A stretch of DNA of 64,000 nucleotides from Lewinellaceae bacterium. GTDB lineage: Bacteria; Bacteroidota; Bacteroidia; Chitinophagales; Saprospiraceae. The position numbers were made by a program, and so were the translations under genes. Within the stretch, counting starts at the first letter, position 1. Every line of letters starts with the position of its first letter. Location: assembly GCA_020636405.1 (NCBI GenBank), contig JACJXW010000007.1:372001-436000 (forward strand). Direction: 5' to 3'. Of the stretch, positions 26,884-35,951 are shown one piece after another. The notes beneath the pieces are model-generated. The model was not told where the DNA came from. It made no database searches and saw only the letters and a list, made by a program, of their open reading frames with translations.

Positions 26884-27861
26884 TCAATCGACATTATTGC
26901 GCCCCCCAAAAAAACGGGGGTTCTCAAAGATCTCCCCTTCCGGCTCCCCTCCGATGATGTAATGAACGAATCCTTCTACCGTACCACTGTTGTAATCCCG
27001 AAGGCTGGATAAGGTATAATCATAGGAAAGGCCGAAAAGGATATTCTTGCTCACCTGAGCCGACGCCAACATAGAAATAGACTCCCCGATGGGATTGGAC
27101 TTGTCACCGCCGATCCGATAGGAAATGCCGGTAGTGATCTTGTTCATAAAGGTGAAACTTACATTGAAATCCGCATCGAAGGGTGCTCCCTGTACATATT
27201 TCAGGAGGAGATGAGGTTGCATCTTGATGTCATCCCCCTTTAAGGGGATAACAAAACCCGTCATTCCGTAAAAATGCGACAGTTCGCGGGAGAGTACGCC
27301 GCCTTCATCGGCCAGGTCTATACTGTTCTGCAGCAGGCGTGGCGCCGAAAAGCCAAAATAGAACTTTTCCGTATTGTAGTAAAAGCCCGCTCCAAAGTTG
27401 GGCACATAGCGGCTCTGGAACCCCACCGGAATGGCAGAATCTGTCTCCTTGGGCTGGGAAGCGCGCAACTCATCAAAATTTACACGAATCATGCGGACAG
27501 AAGCAGAAAGGCCAAAGCCCAGATACCCATTGCCTAGAGGAAAACGATAAACGTAATCGCCCTCCAGCGTGTACCTGTCGGTCACGCCGATGGTCTGACG
27601 AAGCAGGCTTGCACCGATTCCCAGCTTTTTACTTTCCAGAGCAGCCATATTGAAGGTGATCAGCTGGGACTGGGGCGCCCCATCCAGGCCTATCCACTGC
27701 TGCCTGGCAATAGCAGTAATACGAGTGCCGCCGGTGCTGCCTGCGTAGGCAGGGTTATAGCCCAGCTTGTAATGCATAAATTGAGTGAACTGGTCCTCCT
27801 GTTGCCCGAAAGCAAGAGTGGCAGCTATGCAGAAAAATAGTATGGTAAAAATTTGCTTCAT
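26884..27861 (-). CDS. PorP/SprF-family T9SS membrane protein
   Basis: This 325-residue outer-membrane barrel has a signal peptide ending LAFGQQ. The family hallmark FTQFMHYKLGYNPAYAGSTG follows at about residues 25-45, then ARQQWIGLDGAPQSQLITF. Alternating short strands run through to the end (GLSYDYTLSSLRDYNSGTVE). PorP/SprF proteins accompany type B cargo and help hold or export it at the outer membrane. Its position directly after the 2376-residue cargo gene (59-base gap with a strong hairpin) supports a dedicated pairing. It is not the core PorP of the secretion machine, whose usual neighbours are absent. Confidence 0.92.
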   Translation of the reverse strand: MKQIFTILFFCIAATLAFGQQEDQFTQFMHYKLGYNPAYAGSTGGTRITAIARQQWIGLDGAPQSQLITFNMAALESKKLGIGASLLRQTIGVTDRYTLEGDYVYRFPLGNGYLGFGLSASVRMIRVNFDELRASQPKETDSAIPVGFQSRYVPNFGAGFYYNTEKFYFGFSAPRLLQNSIDLADEGGVLSRELSHFYGMTGFVIPLKGDDIKMQPHLLLKYVQGAPFDADFNVSFTFMNKITTGISYRIGGDKSNPIGESISMLASAQVSKNILFGLSYDYTLSSLRDYNSGTVEGFVHYIIGGEPEGEIFENPRFFGGRNNVD

Positions 27862-27886
27862 GGCGTATTATCCTGTTTTGGGATGA

Positions 27887-27910
27887 TGCCGTGGCCCGCA
27901 GGCCACGGCA
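27887..27910 (-). terminator. Intercistronic hairpin between cargo and PorP-like genes
   Basis: TGCCGTGGCC-CGCA-GGCCACGGCA is a perfect 10-base stem with a four-base loop, 10 bases after the cargo stop codon. No T-run follows on the minus strand. It more likely stabilises the cargo mRNA end or causes partial termination than ends the operon. Confidence 0.55.
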
Positions 27911-27920
27911 AATTCAGGGT

Positions 27921-30900
27921 TTATCTTTGGATCAGGAGGTACCCGTTCATCGGCGGGCGGCCATCACCGAAAGTAATGATATAGAAATAAGTGTCCGCTG
28001 GCAGTTCTTCTCCGTTGTAAGTACCGTCCCAGTTGTTGTCGTAAGGCGTCCTGGAGCGGTATACTTCGTCTCCCCACCGGTTAAAGATCTGTACCTGGCT
28101 TTCAGGAAATTCCGTCTCATTGAGCAGGCAGGGCACGATGAAGGTATCGTTGATTCCATCTCCATTCGGCGTTATGACGCTGGGGGCTTCACACTTGACG
28201 TCCTCGCCGACAAAGAACTCCACTACCGCCTGGGCGCATTCACAACTTTCGCTGCACACCTCGTAGGTAAGCTGATCCCGGCCGATAAAGTCCGCATCCG
28301 GCAGATAAGAGACCATACTGTCGCCAAGCACGCGGGCGATACCCCTCGACGGCCCCGACAAGATGTTGATAAAGGAATTTGGCGGCGTATCGTCATTGGA
28401 CAACACATTGATCATCGTCTCTATGGCAAACTCCACAGACAGCTGATCATTGGCGGCAATCGGATTTTCCCGGTAATTAATAATAGCCGTATCGCGGGAA
28501 GAAAGCCCGCAGAATCCATCGTCCAGCGTCCAGACTACCAGGTTGTTTCCAACGACGAGATTGGATACCGTCGTCATCCGGTTGTTGCGGTTGGTAAACA
28601 AAAGATCCGGGTTAGGAGAAGACCATCTTCCCGTGCTTCCTTCTGCCGGCTCAACTGCTTCCAACTGGGCATCGCCAAAATCATTGCAGGCGATCTGATC
28701 CCCTCCGGCATCAGGCTTGTTATCCGAAATGGTAATGAAAACATCGGCGCTGTCGCTCCCGCATTCACTATTGACTACCCAGGTGAACACATAGGTATTA
28801 CCTGGCCGTACACCCGGGCCACTGACCGTTGTGTTGGGGTCAAGTTCATCATCAATGACTACGCTGAACTCACTCTGGATTTCAGATTGTACCCACAAGC
28901 CCTGCCCGTTGGGTGGTGCGGCAGCCTCCAGAAGGACCTCGTCACCCGCACAGAAAAGACGATCTTGGCCAACTATGGCATCTTCGGCTTTATTGACGGC
29001 GATGCGAACGGTGTCCGTACTGAAGTTGCGGCAGCCTCCATTCGAAAGAGCCCAGACGAAAAAGTAGTTGTTACCTGGATTCAGGCCATCGATTGGAGAC
29101 TGCGGGCTCCCGGGCGTCAGAATGGCTATCCCGGGTGGGCTGCCCAGTACAGGACTCCATTCTCCAGTGCTGTTGACCGGAGTTTGCGCGCTCAACTGGA
29201 TGGGGTTCCCGATACAGAAAGAAGTATCCACACCGGCATTGGCCCGTTCAATTGGAATAATGTCCAGCTCAGCCACTGTAGGTGGCGATGGGTCAGAAAT
29301 ACAATTGTTGGTAGCAGCTTCTACCGTAAAGGCGTGCTGCCCGCTCCCATAAGGGGAGAAGTCAGATATCTGGAAGTTCAGGCTCTGCGTGTTGCCGATC
29401 ATGTCTCCGTTATAATACCAGGTATACGTCGCACCTGGTGTTGCCGTACCTTGAGATACCGAAAGCGCCAGCGCAGTACCGGGCAGGTCGATACAGGCCG
29501 GGCCGCTGTTGGTAGCCATCGGAGTAGCCGGCACTTCGTTGACCTCCACATTGATCGCCACCGGGGCAGAGGAACAACCATTTCTGGTTACGATCAAAGA
29601 ATAGGTACCACTGTGTAAGGCCGGGTCGGCAGAATTGATCAATGGATTCTGCAGGGAGGACGTAATGGGCCCAAACCACTGATAAGTTGCTCCGGAGGGG
29701 CTGGCAACCAGCTGCAGCGATTCGCCTTCGCAAACCGGAGCGTTGCTACCGGCAGCGGCAATCGGGATGGGATTGACCGAAAGGGAAAGTACACCGGAAG
29801 TGTCGGAATCACATCCGTTCACGGTAACGTATACCCGGTACGGCCCGCTATCGTCAGGCGAGATATTGTCCAGGGTCAGCGTTTCCGAAGAAAAGGACAT
29901 ATTCCCTCCCGGAGTGAGCCAGTTGTAGCTGACGTCACTACCCGAATAATCATTAGTATGCAGGGTAATCGTTTCACCCGAACAGAACGGCGGCTGCGTG
30001 GAAGGGTCTAGTGTTGGCGCTACCGGCGCCAGCGGAGCATTCCTGGTATTTACGACCGTTGTCGCCGGCATGGAACGGCAACCTTCTACATTGGATACGA
30101 CCAGTGAATAATTGCCATTGTTGACGGCGGTGGCATTGGGAATAACCGCACAACTGTCGGTAGAGGAAAACGACCCCGGCCCGGACCACTGATAGGAATA
30201 AGATCCATCGTCAGGCGGGAATACGCTAGCCTTCAGTTGTATATCCGTTGGGCCATTCAGGCAGGAGGGAGCCGTATTGCTCAGGGCATCGATCCTTACA
30301 CTGGGCAGTACTTCGATGAGCTGTGAAGCGGTATCGACGCAGCCCGCAGGAGTTGTAACCCTGAGCCGGTAGGTACCCTCAGCCTGCATGGAGACCGTGT
30401 TGATCACCGGGTTCTGAGCAACAGAAGTGTAATTATTGGGGCCGGTCCACTGGTACGTCGCACCAGGAATCGATGGTGAGCCGAACAATTCCAGGCGCGA
30501 CCGCTCACAAACGGCCGGTGGGTTGGCGCTGGCCAATGCATCGGGTACATCATTGACGATTACCGTTACCGGATTGGAATCATCAGACTGGCATCCAAAT
30601 CGTTTGGTATACACCGTCCACTGCCCGGCATCCAAACTGGTGGCATTGGGAATGACAAATATGTTATTATTGGTGATGAATTCTGCCAGGTTGGGCGCGG
30701 TCCAGTGATAAGTACTGGCGCCGGCGGGCAATGCTTTCAGAATGACACTGGAGCCTTCGCACACCGGGCCGGAATCGACGGTCAGTGCCGGGCGGGCCGG
30801 TTTGGGCAGCACATTCACCACAGTGAAATCCGGTTCGGAACTGCAACCGTTTTTCGTGACCACCAGTTGATACACTCCGGCGTTGGCCAGAGTGGCCTGA

Positions 30901-33900
30901 TTGATCACCGTTGGCAGCTGGCTGGTTGAAGAAAAGCCGGCGGGCCCTGTCCATTGATAGGTCACCCCTGAAACGAAGGTCCCTAAGACAATGGGCTCTC
31001 CCTCACAGATCGTTATCTCATCATCATTGGCGGCGGCTATCGGCCGGTTGACCACAGAGATGGATACCGCAGCAGACGGCTCCGAGAGGCAGCCATTGGC
31101 CTCGATAACCAGATAGTACCGAAGAGTGCCTGGCTGATGAGGTTCACTGACGATATACTGGGGCGTATTCGTGCTGGCCACAGGCGGCTGTCCGTCTCCA
31201 GGTAATCCTTTATACCAATGATAAGTAGCATTGTTCAGTGTGATAGATGAAGAAAGGACGATGTCTTCATCGTTACATACATTTAAATCGGTATTGATAA
31301 CCGGGGTAAGCGGCTGATTGGTAATGGACACGTTGACGACCTCTTCGGCTATACAGCCGGTCAGCCCTGTTATCTGTAAAACGTAGGCTCCGGCATCACT
31401 GCCATCCACATTGGGGATGATCGGGTTTTGTTGGGTAGAGATCAGGTTGCCGTCCGGGTTGTACCATCGATAGGTATACACTACGCCCCCCTGAGCGGCC
31501 GGTGGGTTAGCAAAAAGATAAAGCGTATCTCCACCGCAAATTCCCGGGCTGTAAGTAGGGCTGGGCCCCTCTGCCTCAATCCGGATTGGGCGGGTACAGG
31601 TAGAAGTATTCCCTACCAGGTCAACAACGGTCAGGGTCGCCATTACGGTAGTCCCGGCTTGTTCGCAGGTAAACGTATTGGGAGTAACGTACATGGTATC
31701 GATCATGCAGTTGTCATTACTGCCCGCGTTAAACTCCTGGACACTCACCGTATCCACTTCCAGCCCCGAGGGGTTGATCTCTACGATGGTCGCCTGACAG
31801 AGCGCTACCGGAGGCTCGTTATCCACAACAAAAACACTAAAAGTACAGGTATCCTGGTTGCTCCGGTCATCAGCGATGACGTAGGAAACCATTGTTTCTC
31901 CTACGTTGAACTCATGCGTGGGGTTAATAACGGGCGGCACCACCTGGGTAAAGGCAATATCCGTAGCGCCTTCAGCAAAATAGAAGGGCGATATTTCCCC
32001 GTAGGAAAGCCGGGCAAAAACATAGCTCACGCTATCCACCTCCCCATCGGCATCGACAACGGCCGGATCACAAGGATTGATACCATCACCCGGCATACCA
32101 GGAGGCACCATTACCGGATTGGGAAGTACCGTAAAATGCACCATGCCGTCGGCCGCCCACAGGTTGAACGTATCGGCGGGGATGCTGACAGAAACCTGCC
32201 CCGGCATATCGCAAGTGGCGGCGCCAACATTGGTCACGCCGATCTGGTTGCCACTGTCTCCGAAAATATTCATAAAGGCGCCCGGGCTGCTGAAGTCTCC
32301 CCTGATATCCAGGGTGAGGGTAGCGCTTCCCACTGCATTGGAGGCAACCCCCTGGAACAGAAATTCCAGCGTATCCGCCAGGTAATCATTGAGGTTGGGG
32401 TCATAGGTAAAGGTCAGCCATGCGGAAGCCGTGTCCAGGGGCGTCATCTGCTCAAAAGTACCGGCCACGCCGCAGTTGTCGGTCACGCCCTCCGGGAAAG
32501 GCAGCGTAACCATAGTGGAACACGACCCTTGCTCCAGGTCGACAACGACGTCATCCGGGCAGGACAGGATCGGCGGCTCCCGGTCTTCCACCATCACTTT
32601 ATAGGTGCAACTGTCCACATTTCCGGCGCAATCCGAAACGTAATAAGTAATCGTATTCTCTCCTATGGGCAGGACCACATCTACGTCACCAAAAGTAGAA
32701 GCCGTTACCGGCATGCCGTTATTGATCTTATACTGATAGTCCAGCTGCGCAAAATCCCGGGCCGGGAAAGAAAGATTGCCCTCCAAAGTACTGCCGCCGG
32801 GACAAATATCATTGACCGCGTAGCTTCCCGAGAGCGTCGCCGGGATATTGGGCTCCAGGCGAATGGTAATGACTCCGTCCAGCGCCCAGATATTGATCTT
32901 ATCCATGGGTATGGACAGGGTAGTGTCAGATAGGGCACACTGGGATGACGCCCGGCCGGTTCGGCCGATCACCATCCCATCCTCACCAATGATCCGCAGA
33001 TATTCGGTTGAGCCCTCCGCATCGGCATTTTGGATCTGAATGGCCAAAGCTGCATCGGCGGCGGCATTAATAGGCGGAGGAGTGGACACGGTAAAATTGA
33101 GCTCTATAGCGTTGACAGGAGTGACGCCCTCCTGCCCGGACTGGGCGTTGGACGTCAGGTTAACGCTTCGGCTGATGCTCTCCATCAGCAGAGCGGCGGC
33201 ACATTCCTCTTCCACCAACGGTGGTTTAAGGACAAAACTGGCCTGGCAAAGGGCCGGGTCCGTCGGCACTGCAATGTCCTGCGGACAGCCGCTGATCACC
33301 GGCGCCGTATTGTCTATGACGATGAAGGAAGCGGTAGTCGTATCGGCATGCCCACAGCCATCCTCTACCACAAAGTTCACCGTCTGCATTACGATCGTAT
33401 CACTGTTCGCCGGGCAGAGGATCTCCGGCATACTCACCTGTATATTGGTATCGGCCTGGTAGGCCGTCCAGATCAGGTCTTCCTCCAGCGTACAGAGGTC
33501 GGAAGCCTCCGCGCCGCCGTGGGAATCGATCCAGTCGGCAAACTCCTGCTGAAGGTCCATGCCCGCCATACAGGTGATCACCCGGCTGGAGGCATCTACT
33601 GAAATGTCAGGCGCGATCGTATCGATAACCGTAATGCGCTGGATAAGCTCCGTGCGGTTCATACAATCATCTTCCACTACCCACGCCCGTTCAATGAGGT
33701 ATTCGTTCTCGCACATTCCGGGGATGATGGTCTCGGAAGCGATCACCGCCGACAGGGTGTCGTCACAATTGTCCAGTAACATGAACGGCACCCCTGTTAC
33801 CATCAGGTCGTTCTCCCGCCCGCAGTCTACCGTTGTATCTCTTGGCAACTGGAAGGTAGGGGGAGTAGTATCTTCAATGGTGATGATCTGTTTCTTAAGG

Positions 33901-35051
33901 CTGGTATTGTTGCAAACATCGCGGGCACGCCAGTTGCGTTCTACCCGGAAACTGAGCGGACAGCCGTCATTATCCTCCACGATCTGGTCAATAAAACCGA
34001 GGAGGATCGGCCCTCCGCAGTTGTCCAGCGTATCGTTTACCATACCGGTAATGCTGGTATCCATATAATCTTCTTCACAGGAGATCGTAATGTCCGGAGG
34101 AACCGTAAAAGAAGGAGCCCGTTCATCCCGCACATAGAGGATCTGGGTAGAATCCGTGAAATTGCCACAGGAATCCCACACCATCCAGGTGCGGTGAAGG
34201 TCGAATTCCCGTCCGTCACTACAGGTAATGTTGAAAGTATCCTGTTTGTATTCCGGGATCAGGCCCTGCTGGCAGTCGAGGGCCGTAACAATGGACGGCG
34301 GGTTGTTCATCAGATACTGATCCAGGGTATCACAACCAATGGTGTCTAACGGGGGTACTCCACGGAGAATAGGAGGCGTCGTATCGATGGTTGTGAAACG
34401 GGCGGTATAGTATGCCGTATCTAAATTCAAGGAGCTACAATCGTTGAAGACCGGAATAATGACTTCCAATGTACCACAGGACTCCAGGGAACTGGCGGAG
34501 GGAAAGTCAAATTCGGCATCCGCGCAAGCGCTCAGATTGGTCCCGATCTTAAGCTGAACCGAGGTCCGCCATGCATTGTAAGCGCCTATGGCGAACTTGC
34601 AGTCCACGATCGTGTCCAGCGAACCAACAAAGGAAACATCGGGCTCGGGCACTGGTTGGACAATGATCCGCTGAATGTGTGTAATGGTATTCATCTCCGA
34701 ATCCGTTGCACGCCAGATGCGGTATACGGTATCCTGCACGCAGATTTCTACGGTGCCGCCAATTCCTCCGGTATCCGTGCTGTCGACAGGAAAAACTTTC
34801 CATTGGCCATCTTCAACGTCGGATACCAGTAGCGAATCCTTCGCAGGGATATCACAAAAGCCAACGACCATAGTATCTCCGGGAGGATTTACAAACACGG
34901 GGTCGGTTAGCGGGTTGAGGCTGTACCACTCTTCTCCATTATCGGGAAAGGGGGTGTCGGCTTTTGCCGGCAATAAAAGCGCACTGAAGGCCAGTGCCAG
35001 TAGCCAGGCAAAACTCCAAAGCTGCGTAGGGCAGAGTAGTCGTCTTTTCAT
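27921..35051 (-). CDS. Giant HYR/Ig-repeat surface protein with T9SS type B sorting domain
   Basis: This 2376-residue exported protein starts at 35051 (MKRRLLCPTQLWSFAWLLAL, signal peptide to about residue 33). The first half holds about seven HYR-like units, each opening with D-x-x-x-P-P/A-P-x (DTTPPILRGVPPLDTIGC, DERAPSFTVPPDITISC, DREPPILSCPDDVVVDL). The second half has about twelve Ig-like units of the form C-x-G-x(n)-YxWxGP (VCEGESLQLVASPSGATYQW, VCERSRLELFGSPSIPGATY). A cadherin-like AANDQLSVEFAIETMINVLS unit precedes the final 85 residues, the gliding-motility-type CTD (ITPNGDGINDTF, IFNRWGDEVYRS, DNNWDGTYNGEELPADTYFY). It is probably a cell-surface adhesin or gliding-related filament. 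PorP-like and OmpA/PD40 partners follow. Confidence 0.9.
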   Translation of the reverse strand: MKRRLLCPTQLWSFAWLLALAFSALLLPAKADTPFPDNGEEWYSLNPLTDPVFVNPPGDTMVVGFCDIPAKDSLLVSDVEDGQWKVFPVDSTDTGGIGGTVEICVQDTVYRIWRATDSEMNTITHIQRIIVQPVPEPDVSFVGSLDTIVDCKFAIGAYNAWRTSVQLKIGTNLSACADAEFDFPSASSLESCGTLEVIIPVFNDCSSLNLDTAYYTARFTTIDTTPPILRGVPPLDTIGCDTLDQYLMNNPPSIVTALDCQQGLIPEYKQDTFNITCSDGREFDLHRTWMVWDSCGNFTDSTQILYVRDERAPSFTVPPDITISCEEDYMDTSITGMVNDTLDNCGGPILLGFIDQIVEDNDGCPLSFRVERNWRARDVCNNTSLKKQIITIEDTTPPTFQLPRDTTVDCGRENDLMVTGVPFMLLDNCDDTLSAVIASETIIPGMCENEYLIERAWVVEDDCMNRTELIQRITVIDTIAPDISVDASSRVITCMAGMDLQQEFADWIDSHGGAEASDLCTLEEDLIWTAYQADTNIQVSMPEILCPANSDTIVMQTVNFVVEDGCGHADTTTASFIVIDNTAPVISGCPQDIAVPTDPALCQASFVLKPPLVEEECAAALLMESISRSVNLTSNAQSGQEGVTPVNAIELNFTVSTPPPINAAADAALAIQIQNADAEGSTEYLRIIGEDGMVIGRTGRASSQCALSDTTLSIPMDKINIWALDGVITIRLEPNIPATLSGSYAVNDICPGGSTLEGNLSFPARDFAQLDYQYKINNGMPVTASTFGDVDVVLPIGENTITYYVSDCAGNVDSCTYKVMVEDREPPILSCPDDVVVDLEQGSCSTMVTLPFPEGVTDNCGVAGTFEQMTPLDTASAWLTFTYDPNLNDYLADTLEFLFQGVASNAVGSATLTLDIRGDFSSPGAFMNIFGDSGNQIGVTNVGAATCDMPGQVSVSIPADTFNLWAADGMVHFTVLPNPVMVPPGMPGDGINPCDPAVVDADGEVDSVSYVFARLSYGEISPFYFAEGATDIAFTQVVPPVINPTHEFNVGETMVSYVIADDRSNQDTCTFSVFVVDNEPPVALCQATIVEINPSGLEVDTVSVQEFNAGSNDNCMIDTMYVTPNTFTCEQAGTTVMATLTVVDLVGNTSTCTRPIRIEAEGPSPTYSPGICGGDTLYLFANPPAAQGGVVYTYRWYNPDGNLISTQQNPIIPNVDGSDAGAYVLQITGLTGCIAEEVVNVSITNQPLTPVINTDLNVCNDEDIVLSSSITLNNATYHWYKGLPGDGQPPVASTNTPQYIVSEPHQPGTLRYYLVIEANGCLSEPSAAVSISVVNRPIAAANDDEITICEGEPIVLGTFVSGVTYQWTGPAGFSSTSQLPTVINQATLANAGVYQLVVTKNGCSSEPDFTVVNVLPKPARPALTVDSGPVCEGSSVILKALPAGASTYHWTAPNLAEFITNNNIFVIPNATSLDAGQWTVYTKRFGCQSDDSNPVTVIVNDVPDALASANPPAVCERSRLELFGSPSIPGATYQWTGPNNYTSVAQNPVINTVSMQAEGTYRLRVTTPAGCVDTASQLIEVLPSVRIDALSNTAPSCLNGPTDIQLKASVFPPDDGSYSYQWSGPGSFSSTDSCAVIPNATAVNNGNYSLVVSNVEGCRSMPATTVVNTRNAPLAPVAPTLDPSTQPPFCSGETITLHTNDYSGSDVSYNWLTPGGNMSFSSETLTLDNISPDDSGPYRVYVTVNGCDSDTSGVLSLSVNPIPIAAAGSNAPVCEGESLQLVASPSGATYQWFGPITSSLQNPLINSADPALHSGTYSLIVTRNGCSSAPVAINVEVNEVPATPMATNSGPACIDLPGTALALSVSQGTATPGATYTWYYNGDMIGNTQSLNFQISDFSPYGSGQHAFTVEAATNNCISDPSPPTVAELDIIPIERANAGVDTSFCIGNPIQLSAQTPVNSTGEWSPVLGSPPGIAILTPGSPQSPIDGLNPGNNYFFVWALSNGGCRNFSTDTVRIAVNKAEDAIVGQDRLFCAGDEVLLEAAAPPNGQGLWVQSEIQSEFSVVIDDELDPNTTVSGPGVRPGNTYVFTWVVNSECGSDSADVFITISDNKPDAGGDQIACNDFGDAQLEAVEPAEGSTGRWSSPNPDLLFTNRNNRMTTVSNLVVGNNLVVWTLDDGFCGLSSRDTAIINYRENPIAANDQLSVEFAIETMINVLSNDDTPPNSFINILSGPSRGIARVLGDSMVSYLPDADFIGRDQLTYEVCSESCECAQAVVEFFVGEDVKCEAPSVITPNGDGINDTFIVPCLLNETEFPESQVQIFNRWGDEVYRSRTPYDNNWDGTYNGEELPADTYFYIITFGDGRPPMNGYLLIQR

Positions 35052-35239
35052 AGTTCTGATATTTGGGATTCTTAGAACCGGCGCTCTACAAAAGAGGCAA
35101 ATGGCTTGCAGGAAATGCTGCGAAAAAAGAGAAAAGGAGTGGTTTGGCGCAGCCGCAATAGCGTGTTGCTGCACGAGAGCTGTTCATGGGATTCATAAAA
35201 ATCGGTTTTGGTTGTGGTATAATTTCCTCAAAAAACTTC

Positions 35240-35247
35240 CAAAAGTA
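35240..35247 (-). promoter_or_regulatory. -7 box for the T9SS cassette, with long leader
   Basis: On the minus strand the box reads TACTTTTG, an exact TAnnTTTG match, leaving a leader of about 185 bases before the adhesin start. A GGCTATAGCC palindrome lies just upstream (35257-35266), where an activator or repressor could bind. Confidence 0.45.
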
Positions 35248-35266
35248 TTAGCCAGAGGCTATAGCC

Positions 35267-35527
35267 AGAAGGCCAAATATCGGAATGCAAAATATTAAAA
35301 TCTGGCCAATATCGCTTAAGTTTTTCTGCTCAAAATATCTAAAGCGGCTGATAAACAACCGTTTGGCCAGAAACCGTACTTCTGTTCTTACGGGAAAGCA
35401 GTCCGGGGGTTTCAATCCTATCCTTAAAAACGAAAAAGGGAAAGTAAATGCTGTTTGGCTGTTGATGTTTGCCAAGGCCATGGCTGCCGGCAAGTTACAT
35501 TATGAGCAACGGGCACAGGCCGGGCTT
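35267..35527. other. Intergenic stretch without a supported gene
   Basis: Two overlapping open frames (81 codons minus, 114 codons plus) cross this interval. Neither shows a known motif, a start context or a sensible neighbour, and the plus-strand one runs into the 35528 hairpin element. I see only AT-rich sequence upstream of the adhesin promoter. Confidence 0.5.
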
Positions 35528-35688
35528 AGAGTGTGTTCAAATTTCAATGATGAGTCGAGAACGAGAAAATTTTGTTTCAGACAAGGCAAATTTTGCAGTC
35601 GGATGCGGGCAATCCGACGAAAAATTTAACGCCGGATGAAACAAAATTTGCCGTTCGTAGGCCATTGATTGAATTTTGAACACCCTCT
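35528..35688. repeat. MITE-like 161-base hairpin element
   Basis: The ends are inverted copies: AGAGTGTGTTCAAATTTCAA at the left and, reverse-complemented at the right, AGAGGGTGTTCAAAATTCAA. Inside, CAAATTTTG/TTTCA blocks are also inverted, and a GTCGGAT-GCGGGCA-ATCCGAC stem forms the centre. The whole tract therefore folds into one long imperfect hairpin without coding capacity. This is the build of a MITE or REPIN. The right end touches the stop codon of the acidic small protein, so insertion there may have set that gene's 3' end. Confidence 0.65.
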
Positions 35689-35909
35689 TACTCTTCTTCT
35701 TCTTCTTCCCTTTCCGTCTCTGCGCCGTAGTCCTTCAGGTTGTCTCTGTCACGCAGTTTTTTATCATCGACATTTTCATTGAGGAACTCGTTGACCTTAT
35801 CCACATCAAAATTGGTGATGATCTCTCCGAATTCATTGATCTTGATGTCGAAGCCTTTCAATTCATCGTGTACTTCGGGCTTTCCCTTTTGGGGTTTCTT
35901 CTTCGGCAT
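35688..35909 (-). CDS. Small acidic hypothetical protein
   Basis: This 73-residue protein has a basic head (MPKKKPQKGKPEVHDEL), a central GFDIKINEFGEIITNFDVDK and NEFLNENVDDKKLRDR, and an acidic tail of six glutamates. The ordered middle segment looks conserved in style among Bacteroidota small proteins, but I cannot name a family. It lies 42 bases downstream of gltX on the same strand and may be cotranscribed. The final Glu codons come from a CTT/TCT-rich tract that abuts the MITE-like element. Confidence 0.7.
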   Translation of the reverse strand: MPKKKPQKGKPEVHDELKGFDIKINEFGEIITNFDVDKVNEFLNENVDDKKLRDRDNLKDYGAETEREEEEEE

Positions 35910-35951
35910 AACTACTTTAGCAGTGATTAAAAAATTAAGTTCACTGATTTT

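Noticed and set aside
27891..29618. A 575-codon plus-strand frame opposite the giant adhesin
   Set aside because: It is antisense to repeat-rich adhesin coding sequence and encodes no recognisable domain.
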